Shown one piece after another: positions 1 through 6,523 of a stretch of 35,849 nt of DNA. The position numbers were made by a program, and so were the translations under genes. The stretch lies in assembly GCA_035640455.1 (NCBI GenBank), contig DASQWB010000081.1, forward strand, positions 1 through 35,849. The letters are read 5' to 3'. Source of the DNA: AC-50 sp035640455 (GTDB taxonomy: Bacteria; Actinomycetota; Thermoleophilia; Gaiellales; Gaiellaceae). The notes under the pieces were generated by a model that did not search any database, was not told the origin of the DNA, and saw nothing but the letters and a program-made list of their open reading frames with translations. Positions within the stretch are counted from its first letter, which is position 1. Each line of letters starts with the position of its first letter.

Positions 1-29
1 GGAGCCCGCCGTTCGGCGGGGCGGGCTCC
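1..29 (-). terminator. Rho-independent-like hairpin after the RTX gene
   Basis: A perfect 9-bp inverted repeat, GGAGCCCGC (1-9) and GCGGGCTCC (21-29), encloses an 11-base loop. It begins 12 bases past the stop of the minus-strand RTX gene and could end that transcript. The window edge hides any U-tract, so the call rests on stem and position only. Confidence 0.6.
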
Positions 30-40
30 GCTTCGCCACG

Positions 41-604
41 CTACTTGTCGTCCTCGGCGGCCTGCTTCGGCGTCACCGTGAGCGTGATCACCTTTTCGCA
101 GTTCGCGAAGACGTCGTGCTCGGACGCGTTCTCGTAGGCCACGTCGTCGCCTGGGCCGCAGTCGACCCGGTCGACCTGGTTGTCGGGCGCGAGCGCGTGC
201 ATGACGTCGTTGCCGTCGCCGCCGTTCTCGATGTCCGCACCGGAGCCGACCCAGATCCGGTCGTTCCCGTCGCCGCCGTTCACGACGTCGTCGCCCGGCC
301 GGCCGCGGAGGACGTCGTTGCCGGCCTGGCCCTCGATCGTGTCCCTGCCGGGGCCACCGCGGACGAAGTCGTCGCCCGCGCCGCCGAGCAGCCGGTCGTT
401 GCCGCGGCCGCCGTAGATCCGGTCGTTCCCGGCCTCGCCGTCGACGGTGTCGTCGCCGGCCCGAGCGGCGACGAGGTCGGGACCAGGAGTGCCGATAATC
501 GTGTCGTTGCCCTTCGTGCCCTTGAAGACGTCGGCCGAGGCGACCGCGCCGAGCGCGAGCGCGGCCGCGGCGAGCACCGCGAGAACGACGAACCAGACTT
601 TCAT
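41..604 (-). CDS. Secreted RTX / hemolysin-type calcium-binding repeat protein
   Basis: 187 aa, probably exported and stabilised by Ca2+ outside the cell. Residues 1-24 form a signal peptide (hydrophobic VVLAVLAAAALALGA, cleavage near VASA). Residues 30-150 are tandem glycine-aspartate nonapeptides of the GGxGxDxx type (GNDTIIG, GDDTVDG, GNDRIYG, GNDRLLG), which fold as a Ca2+-binding parallel beta-roll in the RTX family. The C-terminus has two Cys (DCGPGDD, ANCEK). No toxin, protease or lipase domain is attached, so a structural or adhesive role is likelier than a toxin. I chose ATG at 604 over GTG at 610 because GGGAGG sits at proper spacing from the ATG. It follows the sensor kinase gene by about 100 bp and shares an upstream motif with that operon, which suggests control by the two-component system. 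Family call firm; role unknown. Confidence 0.85.
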   Translation of the reverse strand: MKVWFVVLAVLAAAALALGAVASADVFKGTKGNDTIIGTPGPDLVAARAGDDTVDGEAGNDRIYGGRGNDRLLGGAGDDFVRGGPGRDTIEGQAGNDVLRGRPGDDVVNGGDGNDRIWVGSGADIENGGDGNDVMHALAPDNQVDRVDCGPGDDVAYENASEHDVFANCEKVITLTVTPKQAAEDDK

Positions 605-673
605 GCCCACCTCCCTGTCGGACTTCCTTGCTCCGATCGTCTTCCGGCTGGATCAGCAGCCGGTTCGTCGCTC

Positions 674-691
674 GTTAGCCGCGCGTAAAAC
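674..691 (-). promoter_or_regulatory. 18-bp motif GTTTTAC-N4-GnCTAAC upstream of the RTX gene
   Basis: On the minus strand the site reads GTTTTACGCGCGGCTAAC. It is 69 bp upstream of the RTX start and matches the site at 3221-3238 at 13 of 18 positions. The two 7-base halves sit on an 11-bp period, the spacing typical of OmpR/PhoB-family direct-repeat sites. Binding by the neighbouring response regulator is an inference. Confidence 0.45.
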
Positions 692-708
692 GCCACAGGC
701 GGGCGGGC

Positions 709-2067
709 TCAGGCGCGCGTCAGCTCGGGCTCGGCCAGCTCGGCGGCGGTCGGCTGGGGGAGGCGGACGACGAAGCGCGTCAGCCGGCCGGGCTCGCTCT
801 CGACCTCGACCGTTCCTTTCATCCCCTCCGTGAGCTCCTTCACGATGGCGAGCCCGAGACCCGTGCCGACGGCGCGCTCGCCGCCGTAGCGGGAGTAGAG
901 GAAGAAGCGCTCGAAGGCGCGCGGGAGCTCGTCCGGCTGGAGGCCGGGACCGGTGTCCTCGACGGCGATCGAGCCGGGCTCGGCGACCACGCGGACGACG
1001 CCGCCCGGCTGCGTGAGGCGCAGCGCGTTCTCGACGAGGTTCGAGACGATCTGGAGCGTCCGGTCGCCGTCGCCGATCGCGGGCGCGGCCGCGGGCGCCA
1101 CCGCCTCGAGCGTGACGCCGAAGGAGCGGGCCTGCGCCTCGTACCGGCGCACGGCCTCGCGAGCCGCGACGCCGAGGTCGATCGGCTCGGCGTGGACGCT
1201 GAACTCGCTCTTGTTCATCCGCGCCAGGTCGAGCAGGTCGCCGACGAGCCGCTCGAGGCGCGCCGCCTCGCGGCCGATCGTCTCCGTCGCCTCGTCGACC
1301 GAGACGGCGCCGTCGGCGAGCCCCTCGGCGTAGCCGCGGATCGCCGTCAGCGGCGTCTTCAGCTCGTGGCTGACGGAGAGCAGGAACGAGCGCTCGGCCG
1401 CCTGCGCCTTTCCGAGTTGCGTCGCCATGTCGTTGAAGGACTCGGCGAGAAGGGCGAGCTCGCGCGCGCCTTCGACGGGAATCGGGGCCGGGGAGCGCGC
1501 CGCCGCCAAGCTTCGGGCGGCGTTCGCCACCCGGCGCACCGGGCGCGCGATCGCACGCGCGAGGAGGAACGTCGCGAGCGCCGCCAGCGCCGCTCCGGCG
1601 AGCGCGGCGACGAGGAGGCCTTCGAGGAACGGTCGCGCCGCGGTGGCTCCGAGCCGCGTCGGCCGCAGGAGCACGAGTGCCTGGTTGCCAACCTTGCGCG
1701 CGGCGTAGAAGTAGCGCTCGCCGTCGATCCTGATCGTCCCCTGGACACGGCGGCCCTTGCGCAGGAGCGGCGCCTTGTCGGCCGGGAAGTACGGCGAGGA
1801 TCCGTCGAGCTTCGCCTTCTCCGCGCGCTCGCCCTGCCGCGAGAGGTAGGGCTGCAGCGCTTCGAGCCGCGAGAGCGGGAGCAGCGAACGCCTCCGCTCG
1901 TTCGTCGCGAGGAGGTCGGCCTGGTTCGCGAGCCCACGCAGCGTCGCCCGCTCGACCTCTCGGCGCGTGAGCACGGCACCGAGCGCGAGCGTGAGCCCGA
2001 TCGAGAGCACGACGGCGAGGAACGTCGCCGCGAACAGGCGCGTCCGAAGCGAGTCGAGCCGGGTCAT
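709..2067 (-). CDS. Membrane sensor histidine kinase (HAMP-HisKA-HATPase)
   Basis: 452 aa. It senses an unknown signal and phosphorylates the response regulator encoded just upstream. TM1 is about residues 10-33, the extracytoplasmic sensor region 34-148, TM2 149-170, and HAMP 171-225. The dimerisation/phosphotransfer helix contains SVSHELKTPL with His234. The ATPase domain has the N-box (NLVENALR, Asn343/Asn347), G1 box (DTGPG, 371-375) and G2 box (GTGLGLAIVKEL, from 401). No key residue is missing. The start is ATG 2067, which overlaps the regulator's stop codon (ATGA); the frame stays open further upstream but that stretch lies inside the regulator gene. The sensor region has no family I recognise. 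Histidine kinase call is certain; the signal is unknown, though the secreted calcium-binding target makes an envelope or cation signal plausible. Confidence 0.95.
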   Translation of the reverse strand: MTRLDSLRTRLFAATFLAVVLSIGLTLALGAVLTRREVERATLRGLANQADLLATNERRRSLLPLSRLEALQPYLSRQGERAEKAKLDGSSPYFPADKAPLLRKGRRVQGTIRIDGERYFYAARKVGNQALVLLRPTRLGATAARPFLEGLLVAALAGAALAALATFLLARAIARPVRRVANAARSLAAARSPAPIPVEGARELALLAESFNDMATQLGKAQAAERSFLLSVSHELKTPLTAIRGYAEGLADGAVSVDEATETIGREAARLERLVGDLLDLARMNKSEFSVHAEPIDLGVAAREAVRRYEAQARSFGVTLEAVAPAAAPAIGDGDRTLQIVSNLVENALRLTQPGGVVRVVAEPGSIAVEDTGPGLQPDELPRAFERFFLYSRYGGERAVGTGLGLAIVKELTEGMKGTVEVESEPGRLTRFVVRLPQPTAAELAEPELTRA

Positions 2068-2783
2068 GGCTGGACGGCCTTGTACCCGGCGCCGCGAACT
2101 GTGCGGATCAGCTCCGGCCGGCCGAGCTTGCGGCGCAGCTGCGCCACGTGGACGTCGACGGTTCGCGTGCCGCCGTGGTAGGCCATGCCCCAGACCCGAT
2201 CGAGGAGCTGCTCGCGCGAGAAGACGATGCCCGCGTGCTCGAGCAGCCACGCGAGCAGATCGAACTCCTTGCTCGTCAGCTCCACGCGCTTGCCCGCCAC
2301 CGTCACCTCGTGCGCGTCGCGCCGCAGCTCGACGTCTCCGAGCTCGAGCGTCTCGTCCTGCGGCCGGTCCTCGGTCCGTCGCAGCACCGCCTTGATGCGC
2401 GCGGCGAGCTCGCGCGGTGAAAACGGCTTCGTGACGTAGTCGTCGGCACCGACCTCGAGGCCGGCGACGCGGTCCGGCTCCTCGTCGCGCGCGGTCAGCA
2501 TCACGATCGGCACGCTCGAGCCCGAGCGGATGCGGCGACAGACGTCAAAGCCGTCCATTCCGGGCAGGCCGATGTCGAGCACGACCATCCGCACCGGGTG
2601 GCGCGCCAGCTCGATGAGCGCCTCCTCGCCCGACCGGACCCAGATCACGCGGTACCCGGCGCGCTCGAGGTAGCCGCGGACGAGCGAGCCGATCGAGCGC
2701 TCGTCCTCCACGAGGAGCACGGTCGGCCCGAACGACGGTGCGGCGCCGGCCGAGTCGGTCTCGACGGGCGGCGCGGTGCTCAT
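2064..2783 (-). CDS. OmpR/PhoB-family response regulator
   Basis: 239 aa DNA-binding regulator. Receiver domain is about residues 21-135: acidic pair Glu26/Asp27, phospho-acceptor Asp70 in VVLDIGLPGMDG, Thr97 and the invariant Lys119 (VTKPFSPREL). The C-terminal winged-helix domain, about 145-237, includes RTVDVHVAQLRRKLG and ends with RTVRGAGYKA, as in PhoB/MprA-type regulators. A 20-residue Pro/Ser/Ala-rich extension precedes the receiver. Its ATG overlaps the stop of the upstream 130-aa gene by one base (TGATG), and its stop overlaps the kinase start. All three genes are therefore translationally coupled. A shared 18-bp motif upstream of this operon and of the RTX gene is the best candidate for its binding site. 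Confidence 0.95.
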   Translation of the reverse strand: MSTAPPVETDSAGAAPSFGPTVLLVEDERSIGSLVRGYLERAGYRVIWVRSGEEALIELARHPVRMVVLDIGLPGMDGFDVCRRIRSGSSVPIVMLTARDEEPDRVAGLEVGADDYVTKPFSPRELAARIKAVLRRTEDRPQDETLELGDVELRRDAHEVTVAGKRVELTSKEFDLLAWLLEHAGIVFSREQLLDRVWGMAYHGGTRTVDVHVAQLRRKLGRPELIRTVRGAGYKAVQP

Positions 2784-3175
2784 CAGCGCCTCGAGACCTG
2801 GACGCTGATCGCCGGGGCGCTGCCTTCGCGTAGCGTCGTCGCTCGCATGCCGCGGCGGAGGGCGGCCAACGAGACGGTCTTGCCGCCCAGCGTGACCCGC
2901 GTCCCAGACGTGACGGGGATGGTGACGAGCTCGCCCGTGCGCTCGTAGAGCGTCAGCGAAGCGGGCGCAATGGCGCGGATCTTCCCCTGGTCGAGCCGGT
3001 AGTCGTGGAGGCCGGTGCCGTCCTTCAGCACGATCTCCGCCTTGACCATCTTCGGCCCGAGGAGGTAGGCGGAGAGCCCGCCCGGCAGCGCCAGCCCGGA
3101 CTGGACGAGGAGCAGCACGGCGTTCAGCGTCAGCAGGGCGGCAAAGGCCGCGATGAAGAGGGTTCGCCGTTTCAT
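2783..3175 (-). CDS. Small membrane-anchored or secreted protein of a two-component operon, unknown function
   Basis: 130 aa from ATG 3175, preferred over ATG 3184 because GAGAG lies just before it and the coding start then begins with a typical signal peptide. Residues 1-30 are a positively charged start plus a hydrophobic helix (RRTLFIAAFAALLTLNAVLLL). The rest, about 95 residues, is rich in beta-forming segments (KAEIVLKDGTGLHDYRLDQG, SGTRVTLGGKTV). The region resembles small OB- or DUF5666-like extracytoplasmic domains, but I cannot assign a family. It is the first gene of the coupled operon with the response regulator and kinase, so it may modulate the sensor or report on ligand outside the membrane. 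That role is inferred from position only. Confidence 0.75.
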   Translation of the reverse strand: MKRRTLFIAAFAALLTLNAVLLLVQSGLALPGGLSAYLLGPKMVKAEIVLKDGTGLHDYRLDQGKIRAIAPASLTLYERTGELVTIPVTSGTRVTLGGKTVSLAALRRGMRATTLREGSAPAISVQVSRR

Positions 3176-3220
3176 GGCTCTCATTCTGCTTCGGCCGAAT
3201 CAGCCCTCCGTGCAGCCCAT

Positions 3221-3238
3221 GTTAGGCCGAGGTAAAAC
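3221..3238 (-). promoter_or_regulatory. 18-bp motif GTTTTAC-N4-GnCTAAC upstream of the two-component operon
   Basis: On the minus strand it reads GTTTTACCTCGGCCTAAC, 45 bp upstream of the first operon gene and overlapping the stop of the MFS gene. It shares 13 of 18 bases with 674-691, including both outer blocks. The two halves are on an 11-bp period. Autoregulation by the response regulator is an inference. Confidence 0.45.
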
Positions 3239-4466
3239 GGGGAAGCGGCGACCGGAGTTGCGCGAGCGCGACCGCGGTCGCACCGACGCCGATCGCGCCG
3301 GCGACGAGGAAGGCGAGCTCGGTGCCGCCCCTCGCGGCGAGCCAGCCGGCGAGGAGACCGCCGACGGGGCCGAGGCCGTTGAAGCAGTAGTAGTAGAGCG
3401 CGACGACGCGGCCGCGGAGGTGGTCCGGCGCGCCGAGCTGGAGCGACGCGTTCGAGTTCGAGGTCCAGAGCGTGAAGCACGCGCCGATCGCGAAGAGCAG
3501 GATCCCGCATGCGAAAGCGGAGTGCACCGGCGCCAGCAGCAGCTGGAGCCCGGCGAAGCCGCCTGTGCCGAGGAGGAGCACGCGCAGGCTCGCGTGGCCG
3601 ATCCCGGCGGAGAGCAGCGCGCCGAGGAGGGCCCCGGCGCCGAAGCAGGCGGAGAGGGCGCCGAAGACGGCGGGGCCGCCGTGCAGCGTCTGCCGGGCGA
3701 GCACCGGAAGCAGCACGTTGAAGTTGAAGCAGAACGTGCTGAGCATCAGGACGACGAAGAGCGTCACGAGCACCTGGGGTGCCTCGCGCGCGTACACGAG
3801 GCCCTCGCGCACGCCGCGCAGGAACGGCGGCCGCTCGGCGCGCTCGACGGGATGGAGCTCGCTTTCGCGGATCGCGAGCAGGCCGACGAGGACGGCGAGG
3901 AAGCTCGCGGCGTTGAGCGCGAAGCAGAGCCCGACCCCGGCCGCTGCGATGACGGCGCCGCCGATCGCCGGGCCGAGGATCCGCGACGCGTTGAAGAGGC
4001 TCGAGTTGAGCGCGACCGCGTTCGGCAGCTCGCTCGGCCCGACCATCCGGTAGGTGAGGGCCTGCCGCGCCGGCGCGTCGAGCACCTGCACCGTGCCCTG
4101 GAGCGCGGCGATCGCGTAAACGTGCCACGGCTCGGCCTCGCCCGCGAGCGCGATCGCCGCGAGCGCGGCCGCGAGCACCATCGACGTCGCCTGCGTCGCC
4201 ACCACCGTCCGGCGCGCGTCGAGCCGGTCGACGACGACACCCGCGAAGAGGCCGAACACCGTGAACGGCAGGAACTGGGCCAGCGCGAGCACGCCGACCG
4301 CGACGGCCGAGTGCGTCAGCGCGAGGACGAGCCACGCCTGCGCGATGCGCTGCATCCACGTCCCCGGCAGCGACACGAGCTGGCCGGCGAAGAAGAGGCG
4401 GTAGTTCCGGTGCTTCCGTAGGCTCGCGAAGGTGCGCCGGTTCAGGCGGAGGAGCGTCGCCGTCAC
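3222..4466 (-). CDS. MFS transporter, EntS / MFS_3-type exporter
   Basis: 414 aa, close to the 400-420 aa norm for this major facilitator branch, with about 12 hydrophobic helices. The N-terminus (FASLRKHRNYRLFFAGQLVS, then GTWMQRIAQAWLVL) is typical of the MFS_3 group, which includes the enterobactin exporter EntS and many putative drug exporters. The loop between helices 2 and 3 carries GVVVDRLDARRTVV, the usual MFS basic signature. The GTG/ATG region overlaps the MarR gene stop by 4 bases, so the pair is one operon. By analogy with other MarR-MFS pairs it probably exports a small toxic compound that also acts as the MarR ligand. The substrate cannot be read from sequence. Confidence 0.9.
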   Translation of the reverse strand: MTATLLRLNRRTFASLRKHRNYRLFFAGQLVSLPGTWMQRIAQAWLVLALTHSAVAVGVLALAQFLPFTVFGLFAGVVVDRLDARRTVVATQATSMVLAAALAAIALAGEAEPWHVYAIAALQGTVQVLDAPARQALTYRMVGPSELPNAVALNSSLFNASRILGPAIGGAVIAAAGVGLCFALNAASFLAVLVGLLAIRESELHPVERAERPPFLRGVREGLVYAREAPQVLVTLFVVLMLSTFCFNFNVLLPVLARQTLHGGPAVFGALSACFGAGALLGALLSAGIGHASLRVLLLGTGGFAGLQLLLAPVHSAFACGILLFAIGACFTLWTSNSNASLQLGAPDHLRGRVVALYYYCFNGLGPVGGLLAGWLAARGGTELAFLVAGAIGVGATAVALAQLRSPLPRFTSA

Positions 4467-4900
4467 TCGCGCTCCCCGAGGAGGCGCGAGAGGGGCTCGA
4501 CCGCGGCCTCGACCGCCGCGAGCTCCTCCGGCTCGAGGCGGCTCAGGCGCGCGGCGAGCCAGGCCGTACGCCGCGAGCGCATCGAGCGCAGGACGCGCTG
4601 GCCCTCCTCGGTCAGCTCGAGCCCGACGCGGCGCCGGTCGGCGGCCTCGGTGCGGCGGACGAGTCCGGCCTGCTCGAGCCGCGCAACGTACTTCGACATG
4701 CCCGGCGAGGACATGCGCTCGAGCGCGGCGAGCTCGCGGACCCCGATCCCGGGCGAGCGCCTGATCTCCGCCAGCAGGGAGATCTGGCCGCCGGTGACGC
4801 CGAGGGAGTGAGTCTCCCGTCGCAGGTGCCGGCTCAGCTTGTGCAGCACCGGCCGCAGGCGGTTCGCGACGACGACCGGATCGGTAACCACGGTACTCAT
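4463..4900 (-). CDS. MarR-family transcriptional regulator
   Basis: 145 aa from ATG 4900. An in-frame extension of 18 codons exists, but it would place the operator inside the coding region and looks non-coding. The winged helix-turn-helix spans about residues 35-110: LGVTGGQISLLAEI, then the recognition helix region (ERMSSPGMSKYVARLEQAGL) and the wing with the hallmark D-R-R (EAADRRRVGLELTEEG). Terminal helices for dimerisation flank it. It precedes and overlaps the MFS exporter gene, the standard layout of a ligand-relieved repressor with its efflux pump. A 15-bp palindrome at 4905-4919, directly before its start, is a likely autoregulatory operator that could also affect the divergent AAA+ gene. 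Confidence 0.92.
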   Translation of the reverse strand: MSTVVTDPVVVANRLRPVLHKLSRHLRRETHSLGVTGGQISLLAEIRRSPGIGVRELAALERMSSPGMSKYVARLEQAGLVRRTEAADRRRVGLELTEEGQRVLRSMRSRRTAWLAARLSRLEPEELAAVEAAVEPLSRLLGERE

Positions 4901-4904
4901 ATTC

Positions 4905-4919
4905 GGTAACCAGGTTACC
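4905..4919. promoter_or_regulatory. Palindromic operator GGTAACC-A-GGTTACC, likely MarR site
   Basis: A perfect 7-1-7 inverted repeat lies 4 bp upstream of the MarR start, in a 47-bp intergenic gap between divergent genes. A further GGTAACC half-site is at 4883-4889, just inside the MarR gene. MarR dimers bind palindromes of this size and commonly repress their own divergent promoter region. The sequence is seen; the binding partner is inferred. Confidence 0.7.
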
Positions 4920-4947
4920 AAAAACAGTCGCGCGCTACGCTCCTGCC

Positions 4948-5973
4948 GTGGCAAATCCCCTGGAAGACGTGGCGCGCGGCCTGCGCGTCCTCGGCGACCA
5001 GCTCAAGAAGAGCGTCGCGAACGACCCCACCGCCGAGTGGATCGCCGATCGCATCGACTCGATGCGGCCGCCGGAGCCGGCGCGCTCGCTCGATGAGCTC
5101 CAGGCCGAGCTCGACGCGCTCGTCGGTCTCGAGACCGTCAAGGAGCAGGTGCGCGCTCTCGTCGCCTTCCTCCAGGTGCAGGCGCGGCGGCTCGAGCACG
5201 GGCTGCCGGAGGTCGCGACCTCGCAGCACCTGGTTTTCCTCGGCAATCCGGGGACCGGCAAGACGACGGTCGCGCGACTCCTCGCCGAGATGTACCGCGC
5301 GATGGGGCTGCTGCGCCGCGGCCACCTCGTCGAGGTCGACCGGGCCGGCCTCGTGGGCCAGTACGTCGGCACGACGGCGCTCAAGACCGACCGCGCCGTG
5401 CGGCGTGCGCTCGACGGCGTCCTCTTCGTCGACGAGGCGTACGCGCTCGCGACCGAGGCCGACCGGCTCGACTTCGGGCCGGAGGCGATCGAGGCCCTCC
5501 TCAAGCGGATGGAGGACTACCGGCACCGCCTCGTCGTCATCGTCGCGGGCTATCCGCGACTCATGAACCGCTTCCTCGACTCGAATCCGGGCCTTCGGTC
5601 GCGCTTCGCGCGCGAGATCGTGTTCCCCGACTACTCCACCGACGAGCTGATCGCGATCGCGGAGCGGTTCGCGCGCGAGTACGAGTACCGGCTCGCCCCG
5701 GGCGCGGCCGAGGCGCTGCGGTCGATCTTCGAGGGGGTGGCGCGCGGCGAGGGGTTCGGGAACGCCCGCTTCGCGCGGACGATCTTCGAGCAGGCGCTGA
5801 ACGCGCAGGCGCTGCGGCTCGCGGGCGCCGAGGGACGCGCGCTCGGCGAGGTTGCACCTCACGCGCTGACGACGCTCGAGGCCGAGGACGTCCTCGCCGC
5901 CGCACGGGCGCTCGGCGAGGGGCCGACGGGCGCGCCTCCGCCACGGAACCCGTTCCGGCGCCGTCGGCGATAG
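4948..5973 (+). CDS. AAA+ ATPase of the CbbX/CfxQ/SpoVK type
   Basis: 341 aa. The ATPase core is about residues 50-300. Walker A is GNPGTGKT (99-106), Walker B GVLFVDEAY (157-165), and an arginine-rich sensor region reads NPGLRSRFAREI. These are typical of the CbbX group, whose members include RuBisCO activases, SpoVK-like proteins and the type VII secretion ATPase EccA. The N-terminal 48 residues are helical and the C-terminus ends in a very basic tail (NPFRRRRR). No RuBisCO or type VII secretion gene is nearby. It starts at GTG 4948 without a clear ribosome binding site and with TACGCT at 4935-4940, so a leaderless message is possible. It heads a tight same-strand run of sugar-phosphate genes (4-bp gap to the isomerase), so it may remodel one of those enzymes. 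That is speculation. Confidence 0.88.
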   Translation: MANPLEDVARGLRVLGDQLKKSVANDPTAEWIADRIDSMRPPEPARSLDELQAELDALVGLETVKEQVRALVAFLQVQARRLEHGLPEVATSQHLVFLGNPGTGKTTVARLLAEMYRAMGLLRRGHLVEVDRAGLVGQYVGTTALKTDRAVRRALDGVLFVDEAYALATEADRLDFGPEAIEALLKRMEDYRHRLVVIVAGYPRLMNRFLDSNPGLRSRFAREIVFPDYSTDELIAIAERFAREYEYRLAPGAAEALRSIFEGVARGEGFGNARFARTIFEQALNAQALRLAGAEGRALGEVAPHALTTLEAEDVLAAARALGEGPTGAPPPRNPFRRRRR

Positions 5974-5977
5974 GCCG

Positions 5978-6499
5978 ATGACGGACGCGAGGATCGACGA
6001 GGTGCACGCCTCCGGCCTCCGCGGCCTCGTCGCCGACGACAGCGCGCTCGAGGCGCTCGTCGCGGAGTCCGACCCCGTCGTCTACCGCGTCGTCACCGCC
6101 CCCGGCGGTCTGGCCGCAGGGATCGGCCTCGCAGTCACGACGATCGAGCCCGGATCCGTCGGCGACGAGCTCTATATGACGCGCGGTCACGTCCACCGCG
6201 ACTCGGCGGCGGAGACGTACGTCTGCACGGAGGGGTTGGGCGGCCTTTTGCTCTCCGACGGCGGGCAGGCCGAATGGATCGAGCTCCGGCCGGGCGACGT
6301 GGCGTCGATTCCCGCCGGCCGGGCGCACCGGACGGTGAACGTCGGCCGGGAGCCCTTCTCCTTCCTCGCCGTCTACGAACTCGGTGCCGGGAACGACTAC
6401 GAGACAGTGGCAAGGCGCGGGATGGGCGCGCGCGTCGTGCGCTCCGGCGAGGGCTACCGGGTCGTCCCCACCGGCCGAACCGGACAGGCCGTCGGTTGA
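5978..6499 (+). CDS. Cupin-type glucose-6-phosphate isomerase
   Basis: 173 aa. The family interconverts glucose 6-phosphate and fructose 6-phosphate with a metal-bound cupin barrel, unlike the larger classical Pgi. The metal-binding signature is clear: MTRGHVHRDSAAETYVC gives His71, His73 and Glu79, and PAGRAHRTVN gives His117. TIEPGSVGDELYMT before it and GLGGLLL after it match the archaeal-type PGI family. Length is close to the family norm (about 190). The gap to the AAA+ gene is 4 bp and to the GatZ-like gene 18-24 bp. Its place beside an epimerase/aldolase-like protein, another isomerase-like cupin and a glycosyltransferase suggests it supplies a hexose phosphate to a dedicated pathway. 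A different sugar-phosphate isomerase activity cannot be excluded. Confidence 0.82.
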   Translation: MTDARIDEVHASGLRGLVADDSALEALVAESDPVVYRVVTAPGGLAAGIGLAVTTIEPGSVGDELYMTRGHVHRDSAAETYVCTEGLGGLLLSDGGQAEWIELRPGDVASIPAGRAHRTVNVGREPFSFLAVYELGAGNDYETVARRGMGARVVRSGEGYRVVPTGRTGQAVG

Positions 6500-6523
6500 C
6501 AATCCGTTCCGTAGCTGTTGAAC

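Noticed and set aside
3153..4421. A 422-codon open frame on the plus strand across the MFS gene
   Set aside because: Glu/Arg-rich low-complexity translation; the minus-strand MFS transporter explains the region.
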